Below are positions 1-4,637 of a stretch of 6,135 nucleotides of DNA, piece by piece. Under the pieces are notes generated by a model, which searched no databases, was not told where the DNA came from, and worked only from the letters and a program-made list of their open reading frames with translations. A program made the translations under genes and the position numbers. Source of the DNA: CAYZPE01 sp046050145 (GTDB lineage Bacteria; Patescibacteriota; Minisyncoccia; Phycocordibacterales; CAYZPE01); contig JBJOQC010000012.1 of NCBI GenBank assembly GCA_046050145.1, positions 1 to 6,135 of the forward strand. The letters run 5' to 3'. Numbering within the stretch: the stretch's first letter is position 1; every line of letters starts with the position of its first letter.

Positions 1-119
1 GAAATCATTGGCTCGAACTCGTGCGAAACTGGATTTTACAAGCCAACCAAGCACAAAATCTCGCTTCTTCAAAAAAGTTTGAGGAAATGAAAACTTTTTT
101 GAAAACCATCGGCTCGAAC
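1..119. repeat. imperfect direct repeat pair beside tRNA-Ala
   Basis: Two copies of a short element occur about 100 bp apart, at 1-18 and 101-119. Both have the form GAAA..CAT(T/C)GGCTCGAAC, and the core GGCTCGAAC is identical. On the minus strand this core reads GTTCGAGCC, which resembles a tRNA T-loop (TTCGA), but the flanking bases do not make a proper five-pair T-stem, so neither copy is a tRNA. They lie downstream of the tRNA-Ala gene in its direction of transcription. They may be decayed copies of tRNA-end sequence or an intergenic repeat family; I cannot tell which. The rest of 1-236 holds hairpins and no gene I can support. Confidence 0.4.
68..103. other. perfect 13-bp AT-rich stem-loop
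   Basis: Positions 68-80 (TTCAAAAAAGTTT) are exactly complementary to 91-103, with a 10-nt loop (GAGGAAATGA). A 13-bp perfect stem in this much sequence is unlikely by chance. It lies about 135-170 nt downstream of the minus-strand tRNA and could stop read-through from it. However, the T tract is part of the stem rather than after it, so it is not a textbook intrinsic terminator on either strand. Confidence 0.55.
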
Positions 120-127
120 CGTCATTT

Positions 128-141
128 GCGCGCAAGCGCGC
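128..141. other. GC-rich hairpin
   Basis: GCGCG (128-132) pairs with CGCGC (137-141) around a CAAG tetraloop. It is one of two alternating-GC hairpins in the tRNA-proximal spacer and contrasts with the AT-rich remainder of the window. No T tract follows on either strand. Its function is unknown. Confidence 0.45.
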
Positions 142-192
142 TCTCCGTGGATTTCAAAACGCCCTTTTCTTTTCTTGCCGAACTTCCCATTA

Positions 193-207
193 CCGCGCGG
201 AGCGCGG
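193..207. other. GC-rich hairpin close to tRNA 3' end
   Basis: CCGCGC (193-198) pairs with GCGCGG (202-207) around a GGA loop. It lies 30 nt beyond the tRNA-Ala 3' end in the direction of transcription. It could limit the primary transcript or guide 3' trimming of the tRNA precursor, but no U tract follows, so intrinsic termination is not supported. Confidence 0.45.
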
Positions 208-236
208 ACGCATTTTCGCGGGGAAATTCAATCGGG

Positions 237-309
237 TGGACCCTACAGGACTCGAACCTGCCACCCCCTCATTGCAAATGAGGTGCTCTACCAGATGAGC
301 TAAGGGCCC
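237..309 (-). tRNA. tRNA-Ala (anticodon UGC)
   Basis: The minus strand folds into a complete 73-nt cloverleaf. The acceptor stem is GGGCCCT/AGGGTCC with one G-T pair. The D-stem is GCTC/GAGC around a loop containing TGGTA. The anticodon stem is CCTCA/TGAGG with loop TTTGCAA, giving anticodon TGC (alanine). The variable loop is GGGTG, and the T-arm is GCAGG-TTCGAGT-CCTGT. The discriminator is A at 237. The next bases read CCC rather than CCA, so the 3' CCA is not encoded and must be added by nucleotidyltransferase. No second tRNA is adjacent. Confidence 0.97.
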
Positions 310-319
310 GTAAGTCAAA

Positions 320-348
320 ATATTACACGATTTTGTGAATATTGCCAA
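320..348 (-). promoter_or_regulatory. promoter of tRNA-Ala
   Basis: On the minus strand a TTGGCA -35 box (348-343, 5 of 6 to consensus) is followed by exactly 17 nt and a TAATAT -10 box (325-320). The -10 box ends 10 nt before the mature tRNA 5' end, so transcription would begin a few bases upstream of the tRNA, leaving a very short 5' leader for RNase P. Confidence 0.65.
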
Positions 349-373
349 TATGAGTAGGAATTGATTAATACCC

Positions 374-402
374 TTGCAACAAATCATATTTCATGATATA
401 AA
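374..402 (+). promoter_or_regulatory. promoter placing the transcript start on the ATG (leaderless)
   Basis: TTGCAA (374-379), 17 nt, then TATAAA (397-402), preceded by TGA, which makes an extended -10. Only 6 nt separate the -10 from the ATG at 409, so the expected start of transcription is the A of the start codon. No Shine-Dalgarno lies upstream, which agrees with a leaderless mRNA. Confidence 0.65.
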
Positions 403-408
403 AAATCT

Positions 409-867
409 ATGACAAATGGAGGGAAAATTGCAGAATTTAAGCCACATCTCTGTACTCGATGTGGTAATTCCCATGTCTTCTTTAAACAGAAGACTCTCTG
501 TCCGAACTGTAAGCTTGAACAAGTTGAAGAGAGTCATATTCATTTTGAATTTATCCCTACATTACTTGAGCTTATGAAGCGCCATAAGAGAGCATACAAT
601 CGCTATACTCCGAGTGTTTGGTTTATGAAAACAGTTTTTGATGAGGTTGCGCGGGTATGCTTTCAGGTCTTTGACCGTCTCGAGGAAGAGAATCATATAG
701 ATGAAAAGGTTCGCATTAAGAAAATACTAGATGAGATGAATTGGAGAAAAAAGGGCTATTTAAAAATCCATTCTCGCGAGATAATTGCTGAGCTGTATAA
801 AGGGTATGCAGCCAAGAAACCGAGACACTCTGTTGTGTCTAAACTTCGTTTTGCTCTCGCTGCATAG
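409..867 (+). CDS. zinc-ribbon hypothetical protein, 152 aa
   Basis: I do not recognise this as a named family. The N-terminus carries a treble-clef or zinc-ribbon-like site of two CxxC pairs: C15-x2-C18 and C31-x2-C34 (CTRC and CPNC), expected to bind one zinc ion. Residues 45-152 are rich in charged residues and aromatics with long predicted helices, and the C-terminus is basic (KKPRH). There is no signal peptide or membrane segment, so it is probably cytoplasmic. A nucleic-acid or protein-binding regulatory role is possible but is inference from the zinc ribbon alone. The ATG at 409 was chosen because it begins exactly where the upstream promoter should start transcription. The gene is divergent from the tRNA and shares the 99-bp spacer with it. 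I see no terminator directly after the stop. Confidence 0.85.
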   Translation: MTNGGKIAEFKPHLCTRCGNSHVFFKQKTLCPNCKLEQVEESHIHFEFIPTLLELMKRHKRAYNRYTPSVWFMKTVFDEVARVCFQVFDRLEEENHIDEKVRIKKILDEMNWRKKGYLKIHSREIIAELYKGYAAKKPRHSVVSKLRFALAA

Positions 868-872
868 TCTTA

Positions 873-901
873 TTGCCATAATCTATTTACGGTGGTAGTA
901 T
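873..901 (+). promoter_or_regulatory. promoter of the basic 112-aa protein gene
   Basis: TTGCCA (873-878, 5 of 6), 17 nt, TAGTAT (896-901), with TGG directly before the -10 (extended -10). Transcription should begin near 908, giving a leader of about 60 nt before the ATG at 969. The 11-mer TGGTAGTATAT (893-903) recurs exactly in the minus-strand promoter at 1463-1473, which supports its being a real promoter element. Confidence 0.6.
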
Positions 902-912
902 ATTTTCTGCTG

Positions 913-932
913 TTACTTGACGGATCAAGTAA
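913..932 (+). promoter_or_regulatory. 5' leader stem-loop
   Basis: TTACTTGA (913-920) pairs perfectly with TCAAGTAA (925-932) around a CGGA tetraloop. It falls about 5 nt into the predicted leader of the 969 gene. It is not followed directly by a U tract (the T6 run at 951-956 is 18 nt away), so it looks more like a 5'-end stabiliser or protein-binding hairpin than a terminator. Autoregulation by the basic product is conceivable but unproven. Confidence 0.5.
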
Positions 933-968
933 TGGTAAATCATTCATTCCTTTTTTAGGAGCGATTGC

Positions 969-1307
969 ATGTCGAGAGGCTTCACTACCGTGTTAGGGGT
1001 TTTTCGGGAAAAACAGGGTCGGAAAGCACCCGCCTCTGTTGTTGGTCTGAAGGAAGCGAAAGCTCACCTTCAGGATCTCAAAAAGGAGAGGCGAAAAGCA
1101 AAAACCTCTTCTCACAGAACAGCTCTTCTGATTCAGATTCACAGACAGCAGAAGTGGATCAAATCGATGAAGAAGCAGGAGGGTCGTCGGAATGTTTCCG
1201 AGATCGTCCTTACTCTCGAAGCGGAGTTCAAAAGGACTCCTTCTCGAGAGAAGGGAAAAAGGAGAAGGATCAAGGCGCAAATCAATACCCTGAAAAGGGC
1301 GGCATGA
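969..1307 (+). CDS. highly basic small hypothetical protein, 112 aa
   Basis: The product is strongly positively charged (many Lys and Arg) with few acidic residues, no cysteine and no membrane segment. Residues 27-70 look like a long charged helix (for example KKERRKAK), and a second basic stretch fills the C-terminus (EKGKRRRIKAQ). This composition suggests binding to RNA, DNA or ribosomes, but I do not recognise the family. The ATG at 969 follows AGGAG (957-961) at 7 nt, the best initiation context for this reading frame. Its codons end in G or C more often than those of neighbouring genes. It is a single-gene unit with its own promoter, leader hairpin and terminator, which suggests strong independent expression. 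An overlapping frame from a TTG at 965 lacks these features and runs through the terminator. Confidence 0.8.
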   Translation: MSRGFTTVLGVFREKQGRKAPASVVGLKEAKAHLQDLKKERRKAKTSSHRTALLIQIHRQQKWIKSMKKQEGRRNVSEIVLTLEAEFKRTPSREKGKRRRIKAQINTLKRAA

Positions 1308-1334
1308 ATTTTGTGCCCGAGTGCACTGATGCGG

Positions 1335-1361
1335 GCGGGGTCGAAAGACCCCGCTTTTTTT
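1335..1361 (+). terminator. intrinsic terminator of the basic protein gene
   Basis: GCGGGGTC (1335-1342) and GACCCCGC (1347-1354) form an 8-bp GC-rich stem with a stable GAAA tetraloop, followed at once by seven T residues (1355-1361). It lies 27 nt after the stop codon of the 969 gene. Confidence 0.95.
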
Positions 1362-1380
1362 ATGTAAAAAATAGGTAGAC

Positions 1381-1421
1381 AATAAAAAAACCCGCGCTAC
1401 TGCAGAACGCAGCAACGCGGG
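1381..1421 (-). terminator. intrinsic terminator, minus strand
   Basis: Read on the minus strand, CCCGCG (1421-1416) pairs with CGCGGG (1396-1391). A nested CTGC/GCAG stem lies inside (1412-1409 with 1403-1400), and seven T residues follow (1390-1384). It faces the plus-strand terminator only about 23 nt away, so the two stop convergent transcripts. Nothing protein-coding lies upstream on the minus strand, which is why I infer a small RNA. Confidence 0.85.
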
Positions 1422-1498
1422 CTTCCGGGGGCAAAGGTAAGAACAAAAAATCTAACTAGGGTATATACTACCAGCTTTCAAAAATAAGTCAATGATAT
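1384..1498 (-). ncRNA. putative small non-coding RNA
   Basis: Two promoter-like sites (1533-1505 and 1492-1465) and an intrinsic terminator (1421-1384) on the minus strand define a transcript of about 115 nt, or about 75 nt from the inner promoter. No ATG or GTG start codon exists on that strand in this span, so a protein product is unlikely. The 3' half is GC-rich and folds into the nested terminator hairpin; the 5' half is AU-rich and mostly single-stranded. I compared it by eye with the SRP RNA motif and found no match beyond a short CCGGAAG; it does not look like tmRNA. Boundaries are inferred from promoter spacing. Its target or function is unknown. Confidence 0.5.
1465..1492 (-). promoter_or_regulatory. 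inner minus-strand promoter (P2)
   Basis: TTGACT (1492-1487), 16 nt, TAGTAT (1470-1465), with TGG before the -10. The predicted start is near 1458. The -10 region repeats the exact 11-mer TGGTAGTATAT found in the plus-strand promoter at 893-903. Confidence 0.5.
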
Positions 1499-1504
1499 GT
1501 TTAC

Positions 1505-1533
1505 TATATAAAATATAATTTTATATATGTCAA
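1505..1533 (-). promoter_or_regulatory. outer minus-strand promoter (P1)
   Basis: A perfect TTGACA -35 (1533-1528), 17 nt, then TATATA (1510-1505). The predicted start is near 1498. The surrounding sequence is very AT-rich, so the -10 alone would mean little; the perfect -35 at ideal spacing carries the call. Confidence 0.5.
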
Positions 1534-1568
1534 ATACTGTATATAAACACCTCGAAAAGGCTTTTGTT

Positions 1569-1577
1569 TGCTAGAAT
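1569..1577 (+). promoter_or_regulatory. extended -10 promoter, leaderless start of the isomerase
   Basis: TGC followed by TAGAAT (1572-1577, 5 of 6 to consensus) ends 7 nt before the ATG at 1585. No clear -35 box is visible at normal spacing, which extended -10 promoters tolerate. Transcription would start at or one base before the ATG. Confidence 0.55.
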
Positions 1578-1584
1578 ATTGTGT

Positions 1585-2538
1585 ATGAATACAGCACACT
1601 TTATTTCACAGCAAATTTCTTGGAAGCCAGATATTTCTACACTACATGCACATAAAAAAACTCCCCACTTTGTTTTGTGTGGTATGGGAGGTTCACATCT
1701 TGCAACAGGACTTCTCAAAATGCTTCGCCCTGGTATAGATCTCTATGTGCATCGAGACTACAACCTTCCGCCTTTTTCAGATGAATTTTTTAATCAGAGT
1801 GTATGTATTGCAAGCTCTTATTCTGGTAATACAGAAGAGGTTCTTTCTTTTTATTCCGAGGCGCAGACAAAAGGTTACAGTCTTATTGTTATTACTTCGG
1901 GTGGAAAGCTTTTGGAATTAGCAAAGAAAGACAACATTCCTTTCATTCTTCTGCCTCAGGGGTTACAGCCTCGTGATGCTCTTGGTTTCTTCTTAAGTGC
2001 TCTTACTCACATTGTAGGAGATCAGGAGTTACTTGCCCTATTCCAGTCTTTTTCTGAAGAAACTAGTCCTCTCGATATAAAAGCTCTCTCTTTTGTTGAA
2101 TTTTTACAGGGTAGGATTCCTGTTATATACAGCTCTCTTAAAAATTTACCCCTTGCTTATATCTGGAAAATAAAACTAAACGAAACATCTAAGGTTCCAG
2201 CTTTTTATAATGTTTTGCCAGAGCTCAATCACAATGAGATGGAAGGTTTTGATAGTGTGCCTCAAACAGAAGGTCTATCAAAACAATTTTCTTTTGTATT
2301 TCTCAAAGACTCTACAGATAATCCCCGAATAATTAAACGTATGGAAGTTTTGAAAGAGCTTTTTGTATCAAAGGGTTTACCTGTCTTGGAGTATGTTTTA
2401 AACACAGAGAGTGTGCTTCATAAAATAACAGAAGCGGTTGATGTTGCTCACGGTGTGTCAGTAAAACTTGCAGAGCTTTCGGGTGTTGATCCAGAGAGTG
2501 TGCCTCTCATTGAATCTTTTAAAAAGAAGCTTGCATAA
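1585..2538 (+). CDS. bifunctional phosphoglucose/phosphomannose isomerase
   Basis: This SIS-fold enzyme interconverts glucose-6-phosphate or mannose-6-phosphate with fructose-6-phosphate in the cytoplasm, at the entry to glycolysis and to mannose-nucleotide synthesis. It is 317 aa, close to the roughly 300-350 aa of the family. The first SIS domain contains CGMGGSH (32-38) and the phosphate-binding SYSGNTEE (78-85). The family signature IPFILLPQGLQPRDALG follows (118-134). Residues known to be catalytic in the Pyrobaculum aerophilum enzyme have counterparts: R130 (Arg135), E200 in KLNETSK (Glu203) and H216 in ELNHNE (His219), with the Glu-His spacing of 16 conserved. The C-terminal SIS half spans about 220-317. 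The ATG at 1585 is preferred to the in-frame TTG at 1564, which would overlap the -10 box. The sugar kinase follows after 5 bp, so the two are co-transcribed. Confidence 0.93.
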   Translation: MNTAHFISQQISWKPDISTLHAHKKTPHFVLCGMGGSHLATGLLKMLRPGIDLYVHRDYNLPPFSDEFFNQSVCIASSYSGNTEEVLSFYSEAQTKGYSLIVITSGGKLLELAKKDNIPFILLPQGLQPRDALGFFLSALTHIVGDQELLALFQSFSEETSPLDIKALSFVEFLQGRIPVIYSSLKNLPLAYIWKIKLNETSKVPAFYNVLPELNHNEMEGFDSVPQTEGLSKQFSFVFLKDSTDNPRIIKRMEVLKELFVSKGLPVLEYVLNTESVLHKITEAVDVAHGVSVKLAELSGVDPESVPLIESFKKKLA

Positions 2539-2543
2539 ATATA

Positions 2544-3392
2544 ATGGCTCACTATCTTCTCTTTGATATAGGTGGAACAAAAATGCGTTTTGCTGTTTCA
2601 AAAAATCTTGAGACTTTTGAACGTGCTGTCACTATTTCAAATCCAGAGGATTATACGATAGCACTTGAAGAAATTTCTCGTATTGTGAGAGATCTTTCCA
2701 AGGACGAACCTTTTACAAAAGTTGCGGGAGGAATCACTGGTATATGGAACAAAGATCATACAGTACTTTTAAATTCACCACACCTATCTTCTTGGAAGGG
2801 TAAACATGTGCGTGCTGATTTAGAAAAAATAGTAGGCTGTCCTGTCTGTCTTGAAAATGATAGTGCGATGGTTGGTCTCGGTGAGGCTCATTTTGGTGGA
2901 GGTAAGGATTTTGATGTTGTGGTGTATATAACAGTGAGTACTGGGGTCGGCGGTGCGCGTATTGTTTCAGGTCTTATAGACAGGTCTAGTTATGGCTTCG
3001 AACCAGGACACCAGATCATCGATTTTTCAGGATCAGTTGAGCCTCGTTTCAATTCACGAGGTACTCTTGAGGGTTTTGTGTCTGGCACCTCAGTTCTTCG
3101 TCAAAGAGGTGTGTCTCCAAAAGACATTTCTTCACAAGACCCTCTCTGGGATGATCTTGCAGAAAAACTTGCGTACGGTCTCTACAATTCTATCCTTCAC
3201 TGGTCTCCTGACTGTGTCGTTTTGGGAGGTTCTATGATTGTGGGAAATCCAGCAATTTCAATTGATGCTGTGAACGGGTATTTAAAAGAAGTATGTGAAG
3301 CTGTGCCATGTCCAGTTATTAAAAAAGCTGAACTTCGAGATGAAGGAGGTCTTTATGGTGCACTTGCGTATTTGAAACAGCAACAAGGATAA
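2544..3392 (+). CDS. ROK-family sugar kinase (glucokinase-like)
   Basis: Predicted cytoplasmic ATP-dependent hexose kinase of the actin/hexokinase fold, 282 aa. The N-terminal phosphate-1 motif is DIGGTK (8-13). LENDS (103-107) carries the likely catalytic base D106. The phosphate-2 loop is TVSTGVGG (130-137). The ROK signature region EPGHQIID (153-160) keeps H156, and VVLGGS (225-230) is the adenosine-binding strand. The usual ROK zinc site, CxCGxxGCLE, is replaced by residues 168-176 (RFNSRGTLE), so all cysteine ligands are gone while RG-LE is kept. Glucose is the most likely substrate given the adjacent isomerase, but ROK members also use mannose, allose, N-acetylglucosamine or N-acetylmannosamine. 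It starts 5 bp after the isomerase stop with no clear Shine-Dalgarno, so translation probably depends on re-initiation. Confidence 0.9.
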   Translation: MAHYLLFDIGGTKMRFAVSKNLETFERAVTISNPEDYTIALEEISRIVRDLSKDEPFTKVAGGITGIWNKDHTVLLNSPHLSSWKGKHVRADLEKIVGCPVCLENDSAMVGLGEAHFGGGKDFDVVVYITVSTGVGGARIVSGLIDRSSYGFEPGHQIIDFSGSVEPRFNSRGTLEGFVSGTSVLRQRGVSPKDISSQDPLWDDLAEKLAYGLYNSILHWSPDCVVLGGSMIVGNPAISIDAVNGYLKEVCEAVPCPVIKKAELRDEGGLYGALAYLKQQQG

Positions 3393-3432
3393 GTTATTCT
3401 AAAGAGGTCTCTGTAATATTTTCTTTTTAATT

Positions 3433-3438
3433 TTTAAT
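3433..3438 (+). promoter_or_regulatory. weak -10-like box before the 74-aa gene
   Basis: TTTAAT (5 of 6 to consensus) ends 7 nt before the ATG at 3446, in the same geometry as the stronger leaderless starts. There is no TGn extension and no recognisable -35, and the region is T/A-rich, so it may be chance. The nearest Shine-Dalgarno-like string, AAAGAGGT at 3401-3408, is too far upstream to help initiation. Confidence 0.25.
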
Positions 3439-3445
3439 TCTCATC

Positions 3446-3670
3446 ATGTCTATAAAATCTTTTCTTCTAAAAAAATTACTGAAATCAAAAATGAAGGATG
3501 TTCCTGAAGCGGAACAGGACAAGATGATTGCCCTCATAGAGAAAAATCCTGAGCTCTTTCAAAAGATTGCTCTTGAGGTTCAAGAAAAAATGAAGGGTGG
3601 AAAAGATCAGATGGCAGCTTCAATGGAGGTAATGCAAAAGTATCAAGCTGAACTTAAGTCAATAATGTAG
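3446..3670 (+). CDS. small hypothetical protein, 74 aa
   Basis: A short, Lys- and Glu-rich, cysteine-free soluble protein that is probably all-helical. The N-terminus is amphipathic and basic (FLLKKLLKSK, 5-14). A DVPEAEQDKMIALIEKNPELF segment (18-38) follows, then a helix rich in Met, Gln and Lys to the C-terminus. I do not recognise a named family. It lies 53 bp after the kinase gene and only 1 bp before the flavoprotein gene, so it is likely co-translated with the latter. The basic amphipathic N-terminus could contact the membrane surface, but that is speculative. Confidence 0.75.
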   Translation: MSIKSFLLKKLLKSKMKDVPEAEQDKMIALIEKNPELFQKIALEVQEKMKGGKDQMAASMEVMQKYQAELKSIM

Positions 3671-3671
3671 T

Positions 3672-4250
3672 ATGGCAAAAAAGATTTTTATTCTCCTTGG
3701 TCACCCCCTTCACGACAGTATGTGCGGAAGACTTGCTCTTGCTTACGAAAAGGGTGCTATGGAAGCAGGTCATGAAATCCGTGTTGCTTCTATAGGTGAT
3801 ATGAAATTCGATCCAATCCTTCATCAAGGGTATCGAGCTATTCAAGAACTTGAGCCTGATCTCAAAAAAGTACAGGAAAATATTAGCTGGGCTGATCATT
3901 TTGTCTTGCTTTATCCGACATGGTGGTCTGCAATGCCAGCTCTTCTTAAAGGTATGTTTGATCGTATGTGGCTTCCTGGATTTGCTTTTCATTTTAATAA
4001 GTCTGGAATAGGGTGGCACAAACTTTTGAGAGGGAAAACCGCTCGAGTGATCATCACTATGGACTCATGGCCACTAGCTTCATGGTTTTTGTTTGGAGAC
4101 ACTACAAACGAAATCAGTCGGGCAATCCTAGGATTCTCAGGATTTTCTCCGGTACGAGTTAAAAAGTTTGGACCAGTAAAAACAGCGTCAGAAGATAAGA
4201 AAAATCGCTGGGAAGAAAAGGTTCATCGCTGGGGTATAAAGGCTAAATAG
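3672..4250 (+). CDS. flavodoxin-fold NAD(P)H oxidoreductase (quinone reductase family)
   Basis: This protein of 192 aa belongs to the Flavodoxin_2 group, which includes NQO1, MdaB, KefF and YwrO. These cytoplasmic FMN- or FAD-dependent enzymes reduce quinones or other electrophiles with NAD(P)H. Strand 1, KIFILLGHP (4-12), is followed by a phosphate-binding loop (HDSMCGRLA, 14-22). The second signature, VLLYPTWWSAMPALLKGMFD (78-97), continues into RMWLPGFAF (98-106) and forms the flavin isoalloxazine pocket. Length is typical of the shorter bacterial members. The specific acceptor cannot be read from sequence. It begins 1 bp after the preceding gene's stop with no independent Shine-Dalgarno, so it probably depends on coupling. 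Confidence 0.88.
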   Translation: MAKKIFILLGHPLHDSMCGRLALAYEKGAMEAGHEIRVASIGDMKFDPILHQGYRAIQELEPDLKKVQENISWADHFVLLYPTWWSAMPALLKGMFDRMWLPGFAFHFNKSGIGWHKLLRGKTARVIITMDSWPLASWFLFGDTTNEISRAILGFSGFSPVRVKKFGPVKTASEDKKNRWEEKVHRWGIKAK

Positions 4251-4252
4251 TC

Positions 4253-4289
4253 TTGCTTTTTTATAAAAACGTGATATTACTTATAAGTA
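4253..4289 (+). promoter_or_regulatory. promoter with overlapping palindrome, upstream of the 99-aa gene
   Basis: TTGCTT (4253-4258), 16 nt, then TATTAC (4275-4280) preceded by TGA (extended -10). The predicted start is near 4287, giving a leader of about 50 nt. A perfect 12-bp palindrome, TACTTATAAGTA (4278-4289), covers the -10 edge and the start site, the position expected for a repressor operator. The promoter boxes are of moderate quality. Confidence 0.45.
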
Positions 4290-4322
4290 GTAGTTTTGAT
4301 CTTTCAACTTTTTTCTTCTCGA

Positions 4323-4333
4323 AAGGAGGTGAT
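4323..4333 (+). promoter_or_regulatory. near-perfect Shine-Dalgarno that sets the start at 4338
   Basis: AAGGAGGTGAT is complementary over 11 nt to the usual 3' end of bacterial 16S rRNA. The GGAGG core ends 8 nt before the ATG at 4338. It overrules the earlier in-frame start at 4296, which has no ribosome binding site and lies in the leader. Confidence 0.9.
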
Positions 4334-4337
4334 TACA

Positions 4338-4637
4338 ATGGAGCATGCACAAAGTTCTCGACTATTTGAGCAGTACAAAGATTTGCTGAAAGAGTACTTC
4401 AAGTGGTTTTATTTGATTACAAAGCAACAACAAAAACGTTGTGAGTTGATCAAGAAACCATACAGAGGACCTCAGTCTTGGCTCAAGACAGATCTTGATT
4501 TAGCTCAAATGAAATACGCTGAACTGAGAAGGTTTGCGACCGCTTTAGGTTTGTCTAAAGAGCAAGCAGATCTGCACGAAAGCGAAGCTCGAGTGAATGT
4601 TCGTGATGGGTTAGCATCTGAACAAGGAGGTGTCTGA
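4338..4637 (+). CDS. hypothetical protein, 99 aa, strong Shine-Dalgarno
   Basis: The family is not recognised. The product is soluble and predicted mostly helical, with no signal peptide or membrane segment. An aromatic-rich stretch, YKDLLKEYFKWFYLI (13-27), is followed by KQQQKR, a loop with KKPYRGPQSW (39-48), and a charged helical half ending in ASEQGGV. The start is fixed by the Shine-Dalgarno at 4323-4333. The last codons (Q-G-G-V) overlap a second strong Shine-Dalgarno, AAGGAGGTG at 4624-4632, that serves the overlapping micro-ORF. The unit has its own promoter and terminator, like the 969 gene, and the ribosome binding site implies high expression. Confidence 0.82.
   Translation: MEHAQSSRLFEQYKDLLKEYFKWFYLITKQQQKRCELIKKPYRGPQSWLKTDLDLAQMKYAELRRFATALGLSKEQADLHESEARVNVRDGLASEQGGV

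Noticed and set aside
101..141. Second, degraded tRNA gene on the minus strand
   Set aside because: A T-loop-like TTCGA is present but the T-stem does not pair, and no anticodon or acceptor stem can be drawn.
21..281. 86-codon plus-strand frame across the left spacer and tRNA
   Set aside because: Its C-terminal third is the antisense of tRNA-Ala, and the rest crosses repeats and hairpins with no ribosome site. It is a typical spurious frame.
190..387. 65-codon minus-strand frame
   Set aside because: It contains the entire tRNA-Ala on the same strand, so it cannot be a real protein gene.
965..1378. 137-codon frame from a TTG at 965
   Set aside because: It overlaps the basic-protein gene out of frame, lacks a proper start, reads through the intrinsic terminator and has a low-complexity Ser/Glu/Gly-rich translation.
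993..1415. 140-codon minus-strand frame
   Set aside because: It is antisense to the basic-protein gene, would begin within the minus-strand terminator hairpin and crosses the plus-strand terminator.
1384..1498. Minus-strand RNA as SRP RNA, tmRNA or 6S RNA
   Set aside because: It lacks the SRP GGAAGGAAGCAG core, is too short for tmRNA and lacks a long rod with central bubble as in 6S RNA; left as an unassigned small RNA.
1564..1584. Seven-residue N-terminal extension of the isomerase from TTG
   Set aside because: The TTG lies just upstream of the -10 box, so these codons would not be in the mRNA; ATG at 1585 fits the promoter.
1530..1718. 62-codon minus-strand frame
   Set aside because: It is antisense to the conserved N-terminal part of the isomerase, with no ribosome site or recognisable product.
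2992..3237. 81-codon frame inside the kinase gene
   Set aside because: It is an out-of-frame shadow of the conserved ROK kinase with no independent initiation signals.
3654..4019. 121-codon minus-strand frame
   Set aside because: It is antisense to the flavoprotein, which has clear family motifs.
4296..4337. Fourteen-residue extension of the 99-aa protein
   Set aside because: The near-perfect Shine-Dalgarno at 4323-4333 lies inside it and points to ATG 4338.
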